Of a stretch of 64,000 nucleotides of DNA, positions 49,512-58,094 are shown in pieces (the first letter of the stretch is position 1; each line of letters begins with the position of its first letter). The position numbers were made by a program, and so were the translations under genes. The stretch is from Quadrisphaera setariae. Its GTDB lineage: Bacteria; Actinomycetota; Actinomycetes; Actinomycetales; Quadrisphaeraceae. Where the stretch lies: contig NZ_VKAC01000004.1 of NCBI RefSeq assembly GCF_008041935.1, positions 327,034-391,033 on the forward strand. Direction: 5' to 3'. Under the pieces are notes generated by a model. The model had not been told where the DNA came from, made no database searches, and worked only from the letters and a program-made list of their open reading frames with translations.

Positions 49512-51083
49512 TCAGCCGCTGCCCGTGGCCCGCCACGCGCGCACCAGCCCGTGGCAGGCCACGTGCAGCGGCAGCCGCTGGGCCGGGTCGTCCAGGGCCA
49601 GGCCCAGCTCCCGCGCCCGCGCGGTGCGGGCGAGCACCGTGTTGCGGTGGACGCCCAGCTCGGCCGACGCCGCCACCAGCGAGCCGCCGTGGTCGAGGAC
49701 CGCCGCGACCGTCTCGGCGAGCACCAGGCGGTCCCTCGCCGCGGCGAGCCGGGGCAGGGCGAGCGCCGCGACGTCGGCCACCGCGGGCGCGGAGACCTGG
49801 GCGAGCACGGCGCGGACCCCGACGTCCTCGAACCACGTGACCGGGTCGCTGCCGGCGCGGGTGGCCAGGCAGGCCTCCTCCACCGAGCGCACCAGTCCCG
49901 CGGTGCCGCGGTGGCCCGCACCCACACCCATCACCAGGCCGTGGTCGGCCAGGAGCGGCTCCAGGCCGGCGAAGGCGCGGCGCACCACCGCCGGCGCGGG
50001 CTCCTCGGCCGCGTTCTGCCAGGAGACCCACCCACCCTCGTGGGGCACCAGCGGCCAGCCCGGCCGCAGGCGGGCCCACTGGACGCGCAGGAGCTGCGTC
50101 AGCTCGGCGGCGGGCTCGTCGTCGCCCTCGCGGGCGGCGGTCCGCTCCAGGCGCACGGCGCGGTTGACGCCCTCGACCCTCCACCCGAGCTCAGCGCTCC
50201 AGCTGGGGGCCTCGTCCCCCGCCGCGCCACCGGCGGGACCGGCGGCGGCGTCCCGCTCACCAGGAGCGGTGTCCGCACCGTCCGCCCGCGAGCGCGCCGC
50301 GGCGCGCAGCACCGCGAACGCCGCGCGCTCGGCCTCCGCCTGCGCCGAGGTGTCCAGGCGGCGCTGCGCCCACGCCGCCAGCAGCGGCAGCCGCGCCAGG
50401 CGCAGCACGGACTCCGCGCTGCGGGCCTCGACCTCCGCCGCCACCGCGGAGGTGGCCTCCGGCAGCGAGGCCACCAGCGAGGCCCAGGCCCGGCCGCCGG
50501 GCCCGTTCACGGCCATCCGCACCTCGCGGTAGCCCTCTCGCTGCTGCACCGCGGCGGCCCGGCCGGCGAGCACCGAGCTGCCGGTGACGAGCGCGACCAC
50601 ACCGGGGGCCAGCTCGGCGTTGAGCACTCCCAGGACTCCCCGCACCGTCGACTGCTCCGCCAGCTCCTCCGCGCAGCGGGCCACGCGCAGCGCCCGGGCC
50701 GACTCCGGGGCGGCGGTGCGCGCCGCCAGCTCCAGGGCGACGTCGACGGCGTCGTCGTCGACCACCACCAGCGCCGTGCCCAGACGGCGGGCCAGCAGCG
50801 CGCTCGCACCGCTCATCGCGGCCCGCGGCACCACCACCCCGGCAGCGCCCCGCTCCCACGCGACGTGGAGCGCCGCGGCCAGCGACCAGCCTCCCGTGGC
50901 GGCCCCGGCGTGCAGCACCACCAGGCTGTGGGCCGGCGTCCGCGCCAGCCGGTCGAAGGTCTCGGCCAGCTCCACGCCCAGCACCCGCTGCGCGGGGTCG
51001 GGCAGCACCGCCACCTCCCCGCGGGCGAGCGGGTCCACCCGGACCAGCTCGGCCAGCGCCAGCGGGGCCGTCGCCCTGCTCAC
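49512..51083 (-). CDS. PucR-family transcriptional regulator
   Basis: 523 residues from the GTG at 51083, overlapping the DUF917 stop (GTGA). The C-terminal PucR-type HTH is seen in GGSLVAASAELGVHRNTVLARTARARELG (abbreviated; about 475-505). The N-terminal part is the PucR purine/nitrogen-sensing domain (LALAELVRVDPLARG; VVVPRAAMSGAS), with the GGDEF-like middle domain in between. PucR relatives control purine, allantoin and other nitrogen-ring catabolism, which suits the cluster. Last gene of the leftward ABM-ABC-HyuA-like-DUF917 operon and likely its regulator. Confidence 0.9.
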   Translation of the reverse strand: MSRATAPLALAELVRVDPLARGEVAVLPDPAQRVLGVELAETFDRLARTPAHSLVVLHAGAATGGWSLAAALHVAWERGAAGVVVPRAAMSGASALLARRLGTALVVVDDDAVDVALELAARTAAPESARALRVARCAEELAEQSTVRGVLGVLNAELAPGVVALVTGSSVLAGRAAAVQQREGYREVRMAVNGPGGRAWASLVASLPEATSAVAAEVEARSAESVLRLARLPLLAAWAQRRLDTSAQAEAERAAFAVLRAAARSRADGADTAPGERDAAAGPAGGAAGDEAPSWSAELGWRVEGVNRAVRLERTAAREGDDEPAAELTQLLRVQWARLRPGWPLVPHEGGWVSWQNAAEEPAPAVVRRAFAGLEPLLADHGLVMGVGAGHRGTAGLVRSVEEACLATRAGSDPVTWFEDVGVRAVLAQVSAPAVADVAALALPRLAAARDRLVLAETVAAVLDHGGSLVAASAELGVHRNTVLARTARARELGLALDDPAQRLPLHVACHGLVRAWRATGSG

Positions 51084-52165
51084 CGGCGGCGGGGGTGGTC
51101 GAGGGTGATGCCGTGCGAGGCCGGGCCGACCATGGTGAGCGCCTCCGCGGAGTACCAGACGGGGTGGGCGGGGATGACGAGGACGTCGACGAGGTCGCCC
51201 GGCCACAGGCTGTCGAGCGGGGCGATCACCCCGCGCTCCACGTCGAGCAGGGTGATGAGGTCCGGGGCGGCCGCGGTGAGGGAGCCGTCGCTGAACACGG
51301 CCACCACCTCGCTGCGCAGCTCCAGCCGCAGCTGGCGGGCGTCGGGGCCGACCTGCTCCACGACGACGCTGCTGGGGTGCGTGGGGATCGTCGCGTCGGT
51401 GGGCCGGGAGAGGTGCTCCAGCGCCACGATCCGGCCCCGGCCCACGCGGCGGCACCCGTTCACCGCGGCCAGCCGCGCCACCACGGCGTCCGGGTCGCGC
51501 GTGCCGAGCAGCACCCGACCGGCCTCGACCAGGCGGCTCACCGTGCCGGGCAGGCTGGCGGTCGCGAGCTCCCCGGCGGTGCTCGGGTAGGCGGCCAGGG
51601 CGCCCCAGCCGCCGAGGGCGTCGATGCCGGCGCGCAGCAGCGCGTCGGCGCGCCAGGCGTCAGGCACCCGCAGGCTGATGCTCTCCCCCGTGGCGCCGGC
51701 GACGACCAGCGGCGTCACCGGCAGGCCCGCCAGGTGCATCGAGGTGTGGTGGATGAGGGCGAAGGTGCGGCCCATCCCGTCGGCGTCGATCAGCGGGACG
51801 CCCAGCTGGCGGGCCACCGCGGCCGGCACCAGCGCGCTCACCGTGGCCGCCGACAGCGGCAGGACCGCCCCGACCTCCCTGCCGGACAGCCGCTCCAGCT
51901 CGCGCACGGCGGCGACGAACTCGTCACCCGTCGGCGGCAGGTCGGCCAGGGCGGCCCCGGACCCGATGACGCAGACCGCCGCACAGCCCACGTCAGGCGG
52001 GAGCGCTCGGGGCGCCACCAGCCGCAGCGGCCCGCCGCGCTCGAGCAGGTCGGTGAGCCACGCGACCGTCGCCGCCAGGCTCGAGGGGGCCAGCGACGGC
52101 GAGTAGAGCATCGCGCCCGCGGTCAGCGCCGGGACGTCGGCCGCGGTGAGCTCGCCGTCGCTCAT
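51080..52165 (-). CDS. DUF917 (S-methyl-thiohydantoin desulfurase-type) family protein
   Basis: 361 residues from the ATG at 52165. DUF917 marks: LYSPSLAPSSLAATVAWL near the start, VAVRELERLSGREVGAVLPLSA-like region, PLIDADGMGRTFALIHHTSMHLAG (abbreviated), DLITLLDVERG and IPAHPVWYSAEALTMVGPASHG near the C-terminus. The family usually travels with hydantoinase-A proteins. From memory, it has been linked to S-methyl-thiohydantoin desulfuration; that link is not proved by this sequence. Immediately preceded by the short HyuA-like gene and followed by pucR with a 4-bp overlap. Confidence 0.85.
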   Translation of the reverse strand: MSDGELTAADVPALTAGAMLYSPSLAPSSLAATVAWLTDLLERGGPLRLVAPRALPPDVGCAAVCVIGSGAALADLPPTGDEFVAAVRELERLSGREVGAVLPLSAATVSALVPAAVARQLGVPLIDADGMGRTFALIHHTSMHLAGLPVTPLVVAGATGESISLRVPDAWRADALLRAGIDALGGWGALAAYPSTAGELATASLPGTVSRLVEAGRVLLGTRDPDAVVARLAAVNGCRRVGRGRIVALEHLSRPTDATIPTHPSSVVVEQVGPDARQLRLELRSEVVAVFSDGSLTAAAPDLITLLDVERGVIAPLDSLWPGDLVDVLVIPAHPVWYSAEALTMVGPASHGITLDHPRRR

Positions 52166-52172
52166 CGGCGGC

Positions 52173-53567
52173 TCACCGGCCGACCCCGCCCACCCGCACC
52201 CGCACCCGGACCGTCCCGGACCGGCTGTAGGGCACGGCCACGGTGGAGACCTCCACCACGTCGGCGCTGCCGGGCTCGGCGCCGTTGGCGGTGGCCAGGG
52301 CCGTGGCCCGCTGCACCGCGGCGCGCTGGACCGCGGCGAGGTCGTCGGCGGAGCCGATGGCCGCGATCTCGTCGAGCCACGACAGGGGCCGGGCGAGGGC
52401 CGCGCCGACGCAGGCGAGCACGTCGAGCTCTCCGTCGGCCACGACGTCCGGGACCCGGCCGCCGAGGGCCCCGTCGCCCTCAGCGCTGTGGGGGCTGGCA
52501 CCGCGGTCGGCGCGGTCGGCGGGAAGAGCGGGGTCCAGGGCCACGGAGGGCACCACCAGCTCGGCGGCGGGCTCGCCCACCACGAGGGGGCGCACCAGTG
52601 CGAGGCCGTTGCGCACCCCGGCGACGAGGTGCCCGCCGTCGGGGGCCGGGAGCAGCACCCGGCAGCCGTCCGCCCCTGCGACCTGCGCGGCGCCCAGCAC
52701 CGCGGGGCCCAGGCCGCCACCGAGCACCAGCACGGGCGCCGAGCGCGCCCGCTCGGCGCTCAGCGACCCGCCGTCGCCGCGGCACAGGCGCAGCTCCGCG
52801 CCGCGACGCCCCGCCCGCCGCCGCAGCACGGCCTCGACGCGGTCCACGAGGGCGTCCACCGCGGCCCCCAGGGCGGCGTCCGCGACCACCGTGGCCTCCC
52901 GGGCGGCGCTCCCGTGCCCGCCGAAGTCGTGCGCGGCGCTGATGCGGGCGCCCGGCAGCGCTGCCTGCACCGCGTCGGCCACGGTGCGCTCGTGCACCGG
53001 CTGCCCCGCCGACCCGGCGGCGACCACGGCCACGCACCGCGGCGCGGCCGCGGACAGCTCCCCCACGACGGCGGTGAGAGCAGAGCGGTCGAGCAGCCGC
53101 AGCTCGCGGCCGAGCAGGTCGTGGCCGCCGGGCACCACCCAGCGGCAGCGGACCAGAGCCTCCACGAGCGGCGACGGGTGGCGCGCGAGCGCCGGGTCGG
53201 TGCCGGCTCGCGGCGCGACGCGGACCACCCCGACCGGGTCGAGCAGCTCGGGGTGGTGCAGGAGGTGCTCCAGGTGGGGGCCGAGGTCGAGCACGACCGA
53301 GACCGGTCCGCCCGAAGCTCCTCCCGACGGTCCGCCCGGGGCTGCCAGCGCCGCGCCCAGGGCGGCGACGAGCACCCGCTCCAGCGCGTCGGGACCGGCC
53401 GCCCGCTCCACGTGCACGACCTGGGCACCGGGCCCGCCCGCGCCGCCGCCGGGCGCTCGCACGACAGCGGCGGTCGCGCCGCCGGGCCGGAGCTGGGCAC
53501 CGACGAGCGAGGGGCCGGTGTGCTGGGAGCACTCCGACCCCTCGCTCGGGGATGCTGTCGGCACCAC
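52173..53567 (-). CDS. Short, divergent hydantoinase/oxoprolinase (HyuA-like) protein
   Basis: 464 residues, GTG start. The position before DUF917 and the residual pattern (ISAAHDFGGHGSAAREATVVADAALG, abbreviated; VLVLGGGLGPAVLGAAQVAG; VLLPAPDGGHLVAGVRNG) match the hydantoinase-A/DUF917 tandem seen elsewhere. The N-terminal DxGGTxTD nucleotide motif is missing and the protein is some 230 residues shorter than the three full HyuA proteins. It is thus either a half-length subfamily or a decayed subunit. Composition is extremely Ala/Gly/Val-rich. 28 bp after the permease stop, same operon. Confidence 0.6.
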   Translation of the reverse strand: MVPTASPSEGSECSQHTGPSLVGAQLRPGGATAAVVRAPGGGAGGPGAQVVHVERAAGPDALERVLVAALGAALAAPGGPSGGASGGPVSVVLDLGPHLEHLLHHPELLDPVGVVRVAPRAGTDPALARHPSPLVEALVRCRWVVPGGHDLLGRELRLLDRSALTAVVGELSAAAPRCVAVVAAGSAGQPVHERTVADAVQAALPGARISAAHDFGGHGSAAREATVVADAALGAAVDALVDRVEAVLRRRAGRRGAELRLCRGDGGSLSAERARSAPVLVLGGGLGPAVLGAAQVAGADGCRVLLPAPDGGHLVAGVRNGLALVRPLVVGEPAAELVVPSVALDPALPADRADRGASPHSAEGDGALGGRVPDVVADGELDVLACVGAALARPLSWLDEIAAIGSADDLAAVQRAAVQRATALATANGAEPGSADVVEVSTVAVPYSRSGTVRVRVRVGGVGR

Positions 53568-53595
53568 GGTCGCAGGCTAGCGCCGCCCTCCGTCC

Positions 53596-54591
53596 TCAGC
53601 GGGCCCGGCGGCGCAGCACGCCGTCGACGGTCACCGCCAGCAGGATGAGCCCGCCGGTGGTCACCTGCAGGTAGGTGGTGTCCCAGCCCAGCAGGTTGAA
53701 GCCGTTGCCGATGAGGGTGAGCAGCAGGGCGCCGACCACGCCGCGCCACACCGCGCCCTCACCGCCGAGGATGCTCGTCCCGCCGATGACGGCGGCGGCG
53801 ATGGCGTTGAGGTCGTACCCGGTGGCCATGGCCGACTGCGCCGAGCCCGCCCGGGAGGCGAGGATCAGACCCGCCAGCGACGCGCAGACGCCGCTGATGG
53901 TGTACGCGGCGATGTGCACGCGGTCGGTGCGGATGCCGGACAGCCGCGCGGCCTCGGCGTTGCCGCCGACGGCGTACAGCCGGCGCCCGAAGGTGGTCGA
54001 GGAGACGAGCAGCGCGGCGGCCACGGCCACCACGACGAACATCACGGTCGCCGAGGTGAGCCCGAACAGCGACGGCCAGGTGAGCATGCTGAACTGCTCG
54101 GCCTGGTCGGCCAGCGGGTAGGCGATGGCTCCGGCGGTGATGACCACGGCCATGCCGCGGTAGATGATCGAGGTGGCCAGGGTGCCGATGAAGGAGTTGA
54201 CCCTCGACTTCACCACGATCGTGCCCGTGAGCAGGCCCAGCAGCGATCCGGCCACGACGGCGGCGGCGAACCCGCCGACCACGCCGACCTCCTGGCCGAC
54301 GGTGACGCCGACGATCGCGGAGACCGCGAGCGTGGCGCTGGCGGTGAGGTCGAAGACGCCGCTGATGATGCAGATGGTGGCGCCGATGGCCAGCAGCCCG
54401 ACCACCGAGGCCTGGTCGAGCAGGTTCACGAGGTTCTGCCGGGTGAGGAAGGTGTCGGTGCTCAGCGACAGCGCCACGACGATGGCGACCAGCGCCACGA
54501 GGATGCCGTAGTCGCGCACCTTCACCCCCGGACGCGGACGGGGGCGGGCGCTGACCGCGCTCGTCGGCGCGGCCGTGGTGCTGGTGCTCAT
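53596..54591 (-). CDS. ABC transporter permease, ribose/simple-sugar type (RbsC-like)
   Basis: 331 residues, ATG overlapping the ATPase stop (ATGA). Eight to ten helices; TDTFLTRQNLVNLLDQASVVGLLAIGATICIISG (abbreviated) and INAIAAAVIGGTSILGGEGAV-like (here LNAIAAAVIGGTSILGGEGA) with AVGGNAEAARLSGIRTDRV are diagnostic of branched CUT2 permeases. Partner of the RbsA-like ATPase and the sugar-type binding protein. Such transporters also carry autoinducer-2, purines and other small polar solutes. Confidence 0.94.
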   Translation of the reverse strand: MSTSTTAAPTSAVSARPRPRPGVKVRDYGILVALVAIVVALSLSTDTFLTRQNLVNLLDQASVVGLLAIGATICIISGVFDLTASATLAVSAIVGVTVGQEVGVVGGFAAAVVAGSLLGLLTGTIVVKSRVNSFIGTLATSIIYRGMAVVITAGAIAYPLADQAEQFSMLTWPSLFGLTSATVMFVVVAVAAALLVSSTTFGRRLYAVGGNAEAARLSGIRTDRVHIAAYTISGVCASLAGLILASRAGSAQSAMATGYDLNAIAAAVIGGTSILGGEGAVWRGVVGALLLTLIGNGFNLLGWDTTYLQVTTGGLILLAVTVDGVLRRRAR

Positions 54592-56192
54592 GCGGAGGTC
54601 CTCTCGGCGGGCTGGTCGTCGGGCTGGCCTGGTGCCTGGTCGTCCGGGCGGTCGTCCGGCTGGTCGTCCGGGTGGTCGTCCGCCTCGTCGTCGCCGAACG
54701 CGAGGGCCACGACGGCCTCGCGCGGCGCGTCGCGGCCGAACTCCCCCACCACGCGGCCGTGGCGGAGGACCAGCACGCGGTGGGACAGCGCGAGGACCTC
54801 CTCGACCTCGCTGGAGACGACGACGACGGCGCGCCCCTGGGAGGCGAGGTCGACCACGAGGTGGTGCAGCTGGCTCTTGGCGGCGACGTCGACGCCGCGG
54901 GTGGGCTCGTCGACCAGCAGCACGCGGGGCTCGCGCAGCAGCCACTTGGCGAAGAGCACCTTCTGCTGGTTGCCGCCCGAGAGCGCGCCGACCGGGGCGG
55001 TGGGGTCGGCGGCGCGCACGTCCGTGCTGCGGGCGACGGCGCCCACGGCCTCGCGCTCGGCGCGGCGGCGCACCACCCCGCCGAGGGACCGCGACGTGAG
55101 GGACCCGAGCGCGGTGTTCTCCGCGATGGAGCGGACGAGCACCAGGCCCTGCTCCTTGCGCGACTCGGGCACCAGCGCGATCCCGGCCTCCATCGCCGCC
55201 CGCGGAGAGGGCCGGGCGATGACCGTCCCGTCCACGCTGACGGTGCCGGAGGTGGCGGCGTCGGAGCCGAAGAGGAGGTGCAGGAGCTCGCTGCGGCCGG
55301 AGCCGACGAGGCCGGCGATGCCGACCACCTCACCCGCGCGCACGCGCAGGTCGACGTCGTGGACGGGGCGCGCGCCCGTCGTGCGGCTCAGGCCCCGGGC
55401 CTCCAGCAGCACGGGGGCGTCCTCGGGGACCGGCGCGGGAGCGGGGTAGAGGACGTCGACCTGGCGGCCGACCATGTGGCCGACCAGGGAGGCGGGGGTC
55501 TGCTCGGCGGCGTCGCCGGTGTGCACGAGGTCGCCGTCGCGCAGCACGGTGAGGCGGTCGGCGACGGCGAGCACCTCGTCGAGGAAGTGGCTCACCAGGA
55601 GGACCGTGGTGCCGCCGGCGGCGAGGTCGCGCATGAGCTGCAGCAGGCCCGCCTTCTCGTGCTCGGTGAGCACGGCGGTCGGCTCGTCGAAGGCGATGAC
55701 GCGCGCGCCGCGGGCGAGCGCGCGCAGCACCTCGACCTGCTGCTGGGCCCCGGTGGAGAGGTCCTTCACCCGGGCGGCGGGGTCGAGGTCGAAGCCGGTG
55801 CGGGCGATGAGGGCGTCGAAGGCGGCGCGGTCGGCCCGGCGGGCCACCCAGCCGGCCCGGGCCCGCCACCGCCCGAGCACCACGTTGTCCAGCACCGTCA
55901 TGGCGGGGACGAGGGCGCCCTCCTGGGTGATGAGGCTGACGCCGTGGGCGATGGCGTCGCGGGGGCTGGCGATGGTGGTGACGACGCCGTCGAAGCTGAC
56001 CTCGCCCTCGTCGGCGCGCACCGCACCGCCGAGGACCTTGAGCAGCGTGGACTTGCCCGCACCGTTCTCCCCGACGAGGGCGTGGACCTCGCCCGGGGCG
56101 ATGTCGAGGTCGACGCCCCGCAGCACGGACACCCCGCCGTAGCTCTTGCCGACGCCGCGGACGCTGATGTGCGGCGCTGCTCGCTCTGTCAC
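54588..56192 (-). CDS. ABC transporter ATPase, RbsA/MglA type (two nucleotide-binding domains)
   Basis: 534 residues, GTG. First domain: Walker A GENGAGKST, signature LSTGAQQQVE, Walker B VIAFDEPTAVL. Second domain: degenerate Walker A GLVGSGRSE, normal for this family, with signature LSGGNQQKV and Walker B VLLVDEPTRGVD. The C-terminal about 30 residues form an Asp/Pro/Gln/Arg repeat (DDHPDDQPDDRPDDQ) encoded by an imperfect 12-bp DNA repeat, not part of the family fold. Drives import of the ligand bound by the protein at 56295. Confidence 0.94.
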   Translation of the reverse strand: MTERAAPHISVRGVGKSYGGVSVLRGVDLDIAPGEVHALVGENGAGKSTLLKVLGGAVRADEGEVSFDGVVTTIASPRDAIAHGVSLITQEGALVPAMTVLDNVVLGRWRARAGWVARRADRAAFDALIARTGFDLDPAARVKDLSTGAQQQVEVLRALARGARVIAFDEPTAVLTEHEKAGLLQLMRDLAAGGTTVLLVSHFLDEVLAVADRLTVLRDGDLVHTGDAAEQTPASLVGHMVGRQVDVLYPAPAPVPEDAPVLLEARGLSRTTGARPVHDVDLRVRAGEVVGIAGLVGSGRSELLHLLFGSDAATSGTVSVDGTVIARPSPRAAMEAGIALVPESRKEQGLVLVRSIAENTALGSLTSRSLGGVVRRRAEREAVGAVARSTDVRAADPTAPVGALSGGNQQKVLFAKWLLREPRVLLVDEPTRGVDVAAKSQLHHLVVDLASQGRAVVVVSSEVEEVLALSHRVLVLRHGRVVGEFGRDAPREAVVALAFGDDEADDHPDDQPDDRPDDQAPGQPDDQPAERTSA

Positions 56193-56294
56193 GGTCTGCT
56201 CCTGGATCGGGCGGTGGGGGGGTGCTCGGGGGGTGGGGCACCCGGCGACCGGGACGGGGGGACCCGGCCGCCGGGCGGTCTGGTGGCCCCTCGG

Positions 56295-57326
56295 TCAGTC
56301 GCTGTACTCGGCGGTGAGCCCCTGGAGGGACTCCTTGGTGCCGAGCGCCTTGAAGGGGGTGAGGTCGGCGGAGTCCGTGGCCACGGGCACGTCCTCGCCG
56401 CGGTGCTTCTTGAGGCCGAGCTCCGTGGCCGTCTTCCCGTCGGTCTTCTCGGGGATCACGTAGGTGCCGTACCAGGTGCCGTCCATGACGCCGGCGTACG
56501 CCTGGGCGGAGCCGCCGTTGCCGACGTAGAGGACGTCGGTGCGGCCCTCGGTGAGGGCGGAGGCGCCCTCGATGGCCTGCGAGGAGCCGATGACGACGTT
56601 GACCCCGGGGTTGGCCTGCAGGACGTTCTGCATGGCGGTGCGGCCCGAGTCGGGGGTGTAGCCGCCGATGGGGCTGGCGACGACGTCGGCCCCGCCGGCC
56701 TTGAGGGCGTTGACGGCTGCCTCGGTGCGGGCGGCGTCGAGCGGGTAGTTGTCGAACCCCTGCAGGTAGGCGACCTGGCAGGGCTGCTTGCCGAGCTGCT
56801 TGCAGGCGTCCAGGCCCATCTTCGCGAGGCCCTCGCCGTTGGCCGTGGGGGCGTCGACGATGGAGATGACGCCGTCGACCTGCGGCTCGACGGTGTCGAA
56901 GCGCCCGCCGACCGGGGTGAATTCGACGACGACGGTGATGCCGGCGGCCAGGGCCTGCTTGACGGGCTGGGTGATGGCGGTGCCGTCGTTGGCCTGGATG
57001 ACCACGACGTCGAAGCGCTTGCTGGTGACGGCGTCCGTGAGCTGCTGCACCTGAACGGCGCCGTCGAAGTTGGAGTCGACGAACTCGGCCGTGGCGTTGT
57101 TCTCCTGGGCGGCCTCCTGCACGCCGGCCCAGGCGGCCTGCGCGAAGGAGTTGGCCTTGGCGAAGCCGAAGAACCCGACGCGCAGCTGCTGGTCGGCGTC
57201 GACGGTGCTCGACGCCGCGCTCGAGGCGGTGGTGCCGGCGCCGGCGTTCGGGTTGCTGCAGGCGCCGGTCAGGGCGAGGGCGGCGGCGCCGAGCACGGCG
57301 GCGACGGCGCGGGTGGAGCGCTTCAC
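56295..57326 (-). CDS. Solute-binding lipoprotein, ribose-binding (PBP type 1) family
   Basis: 343 residues from the GTG with GAGGAGA upstream. Signal with a GAC lipobox (Cys at about 23). The mature protein opens LRVGFFGFAKANSFAQAAWAG, with RFDVVVIQANDGTAITQPVKQAL and VAYLQGFDNYPLDAARTEA further on, typical of the LacI-like periplasmic fold. Feeds the permease/ATPase encoded downstream. Ligand unknown: not necessarily a sugar in this context. Follows the ABM gene by 61 bp. Confidence 0.92.
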   Translation of the reverse strand: MKRSTRAVAAVLGAAALALTGACSNPNAGAGTTASSAASSTVDADQQLRVGFFGFAKANSFAQAAWAGVQEAAQENNATAEFVDSNFDGAVQVQQLTDAVTSKRFDVVVIQANDGTAITQPVKQALAAGITVVVEFTPVGGRFDTVEPQVDGVISIVDAPTANGEGLAKMGLDACKQLGKQPCQVAYLQGFDNYPLDAARTEAAVNALKAGGADVVASPIGGYTPDSGRTAMQNVLQANPGVNVVIGSSQAIEGASALTEGRTDVLYVGNGGSAQAYAGVMDGTWYGTYVIPEKTDGKTATELGLKKHRGEDVPVATDSADLTPFKALGTKESLQGLTAEYSD

Positions 57327-57387
57327 GGGGTTCTCCTCGGGGCTTCGGGTGCGGGGCGGGACGGGGTGGGGGTCGGGGGCGCAGCGG

Positions 57388-57705
57388 TCAGGAGGCGGGG
57401 CGGAGCACCGCGCCGGCGGGCGGGGCGGCGTCGCCGTCGAGCAGCGGGGCCAGCGCGTCGCCCACCTCGTTCCGCCACGGGTCGGCGACCCAGGCGGCGT
57501 AGGCGGCCTCGTCGTCCCACTGGGCGATGACGACGTGGGTGGCGCTCCCGGAGGCCAGCGAGCCCTCGACGGTGCGCAGCAGCACGGCGCCGCGGCAGCC
57601 GGGGAAGGCGCGGGAGCGGTCCAGCACGCCGCGCTCGGCGTAGAGGTCGTCGACGGCCTGCTCGCTGCCCGGGCGGGCGCTGAGCTGCAGCACGCTGGTG
57701 ATCAC
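57388..57705 (-). CDS. ABM-fold (antibiotic biosynthesis monooxygenase-like) small protein
   Basis: 105 residues from the GTG, AGGAGG upstream. VITSVLQLSARPGSEQAVDDLY opens the dimeric alpha/beta ferredoxin-like ABM fold, with GCRGAVLLRTVEG, HVVIAQWDDEAAYAAWVADP and a C-terminal strand. These proteins are cofactor-poor oxygenases, heme-degrading enzymes or simply metabolite-binding dimers. First gene of the DUF917 operon, so it may modify the imported substrate. A repeat array begins 35 bases upstream. Confidence 0.8.
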   Translation of the reverse strand: MITSVLQLSARPGSEQAVDDLYAERGVLDRSRAFPGCRGAVLLRTVEGSLASGSATHVVIAQWDDEAAYAAWVADPWRNEVGDALAPLLDGDAAPPAGAVLRPAS

Positions 57706-57739
57706 CGGAGTCCTCCTGCTGGGGTGCGGTCGCGGGACC

Positions 57740-57799
57740 GAGCTGTCATGAGCTGTCACGAGCCGTCGGGAACAGTCGCGGACCGTCGCGGACCGGGGG
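57740..57799. repeat. 10-bp-periodic repeat array upstream of the DUF917 operon
   Basis: Six consecutive 10-bp units start at 57740, 57750, 57760, 57770, 57780 and 57790: GAGCTGTCAT, GAGCTGTCAC, GAGCCGTCGG, GAACAGTCGC, GGACCGTCGC, then GGACCGGGGG. G1, C4 and G6 are invariant and T7 and C8 kept in five. One unit per helical turn puts all sites on one face of DNA. It starts 35 bases upstream of the ABM start and 364 bases before the divergent hyuA. Confidence 0.65.
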
Positions 57800-57842
57800 G
57801 GCGGTCGTGGGTGGGCGAATGCTGGCCGAGGCGCACCGGTGA

Positions 57843-57865
57843 CGGGTGTGCCCGCAGCACACCCG
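57843..57865. promoter_or_regulatory. Perfect dyad in the 458-bp divergent region
   Basis: CGGGTGTGC / GCACACCCG with a 5-base loop, about 138 bases upstream of the ABM start and 299 bases upstream of the divergent hyuA start. Too far from genes to be a terminator; could be an operator. Confidence 0.4.
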
Positions 57866-57908
57866 CGGCACCGGCTGCTGTGACGGCCGCCGGACCTGAG
57901 CGGGGTGG

Positions 57909-57940
57909 TTGACAGCCCTCGGCGACGCGTGCCAGCGTCC
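57909..57940 (+). promoter_or_regulatory. Possible promoter for hyu pair 3
   Basis: TTGACA (57909-57914) is an exact -35 consensus, followed at 17-18 bases by a poor -10 (GCCAGCGT). It would give a leader of about 220 bases before hyuA. Only the -35 is convincing. Confidence 0.35.
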
Positions 57941-58094
57941 GGACCCTCGTCCGACCCCAGGCTGACGCCGGCCGTCGGTCCCGGACGAGCGGCCGGGTCC
58001 GTCAGACGCCCGCCCCCGCCAGCGCGCCACGCCGCCTCGGGGCACGGAGCGCGCGGTCCACCCGCCGTCGGCGCGACAGCGCCCCTCCCTCCCA

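Noticed and set aside
49465..57799. Short tandem repeats as a CRISPR array
   Set aside because: Units are only 10 bp with no spacers and no cas genes are present; the two arrays are 8 kb apart and unrelated in sequence.
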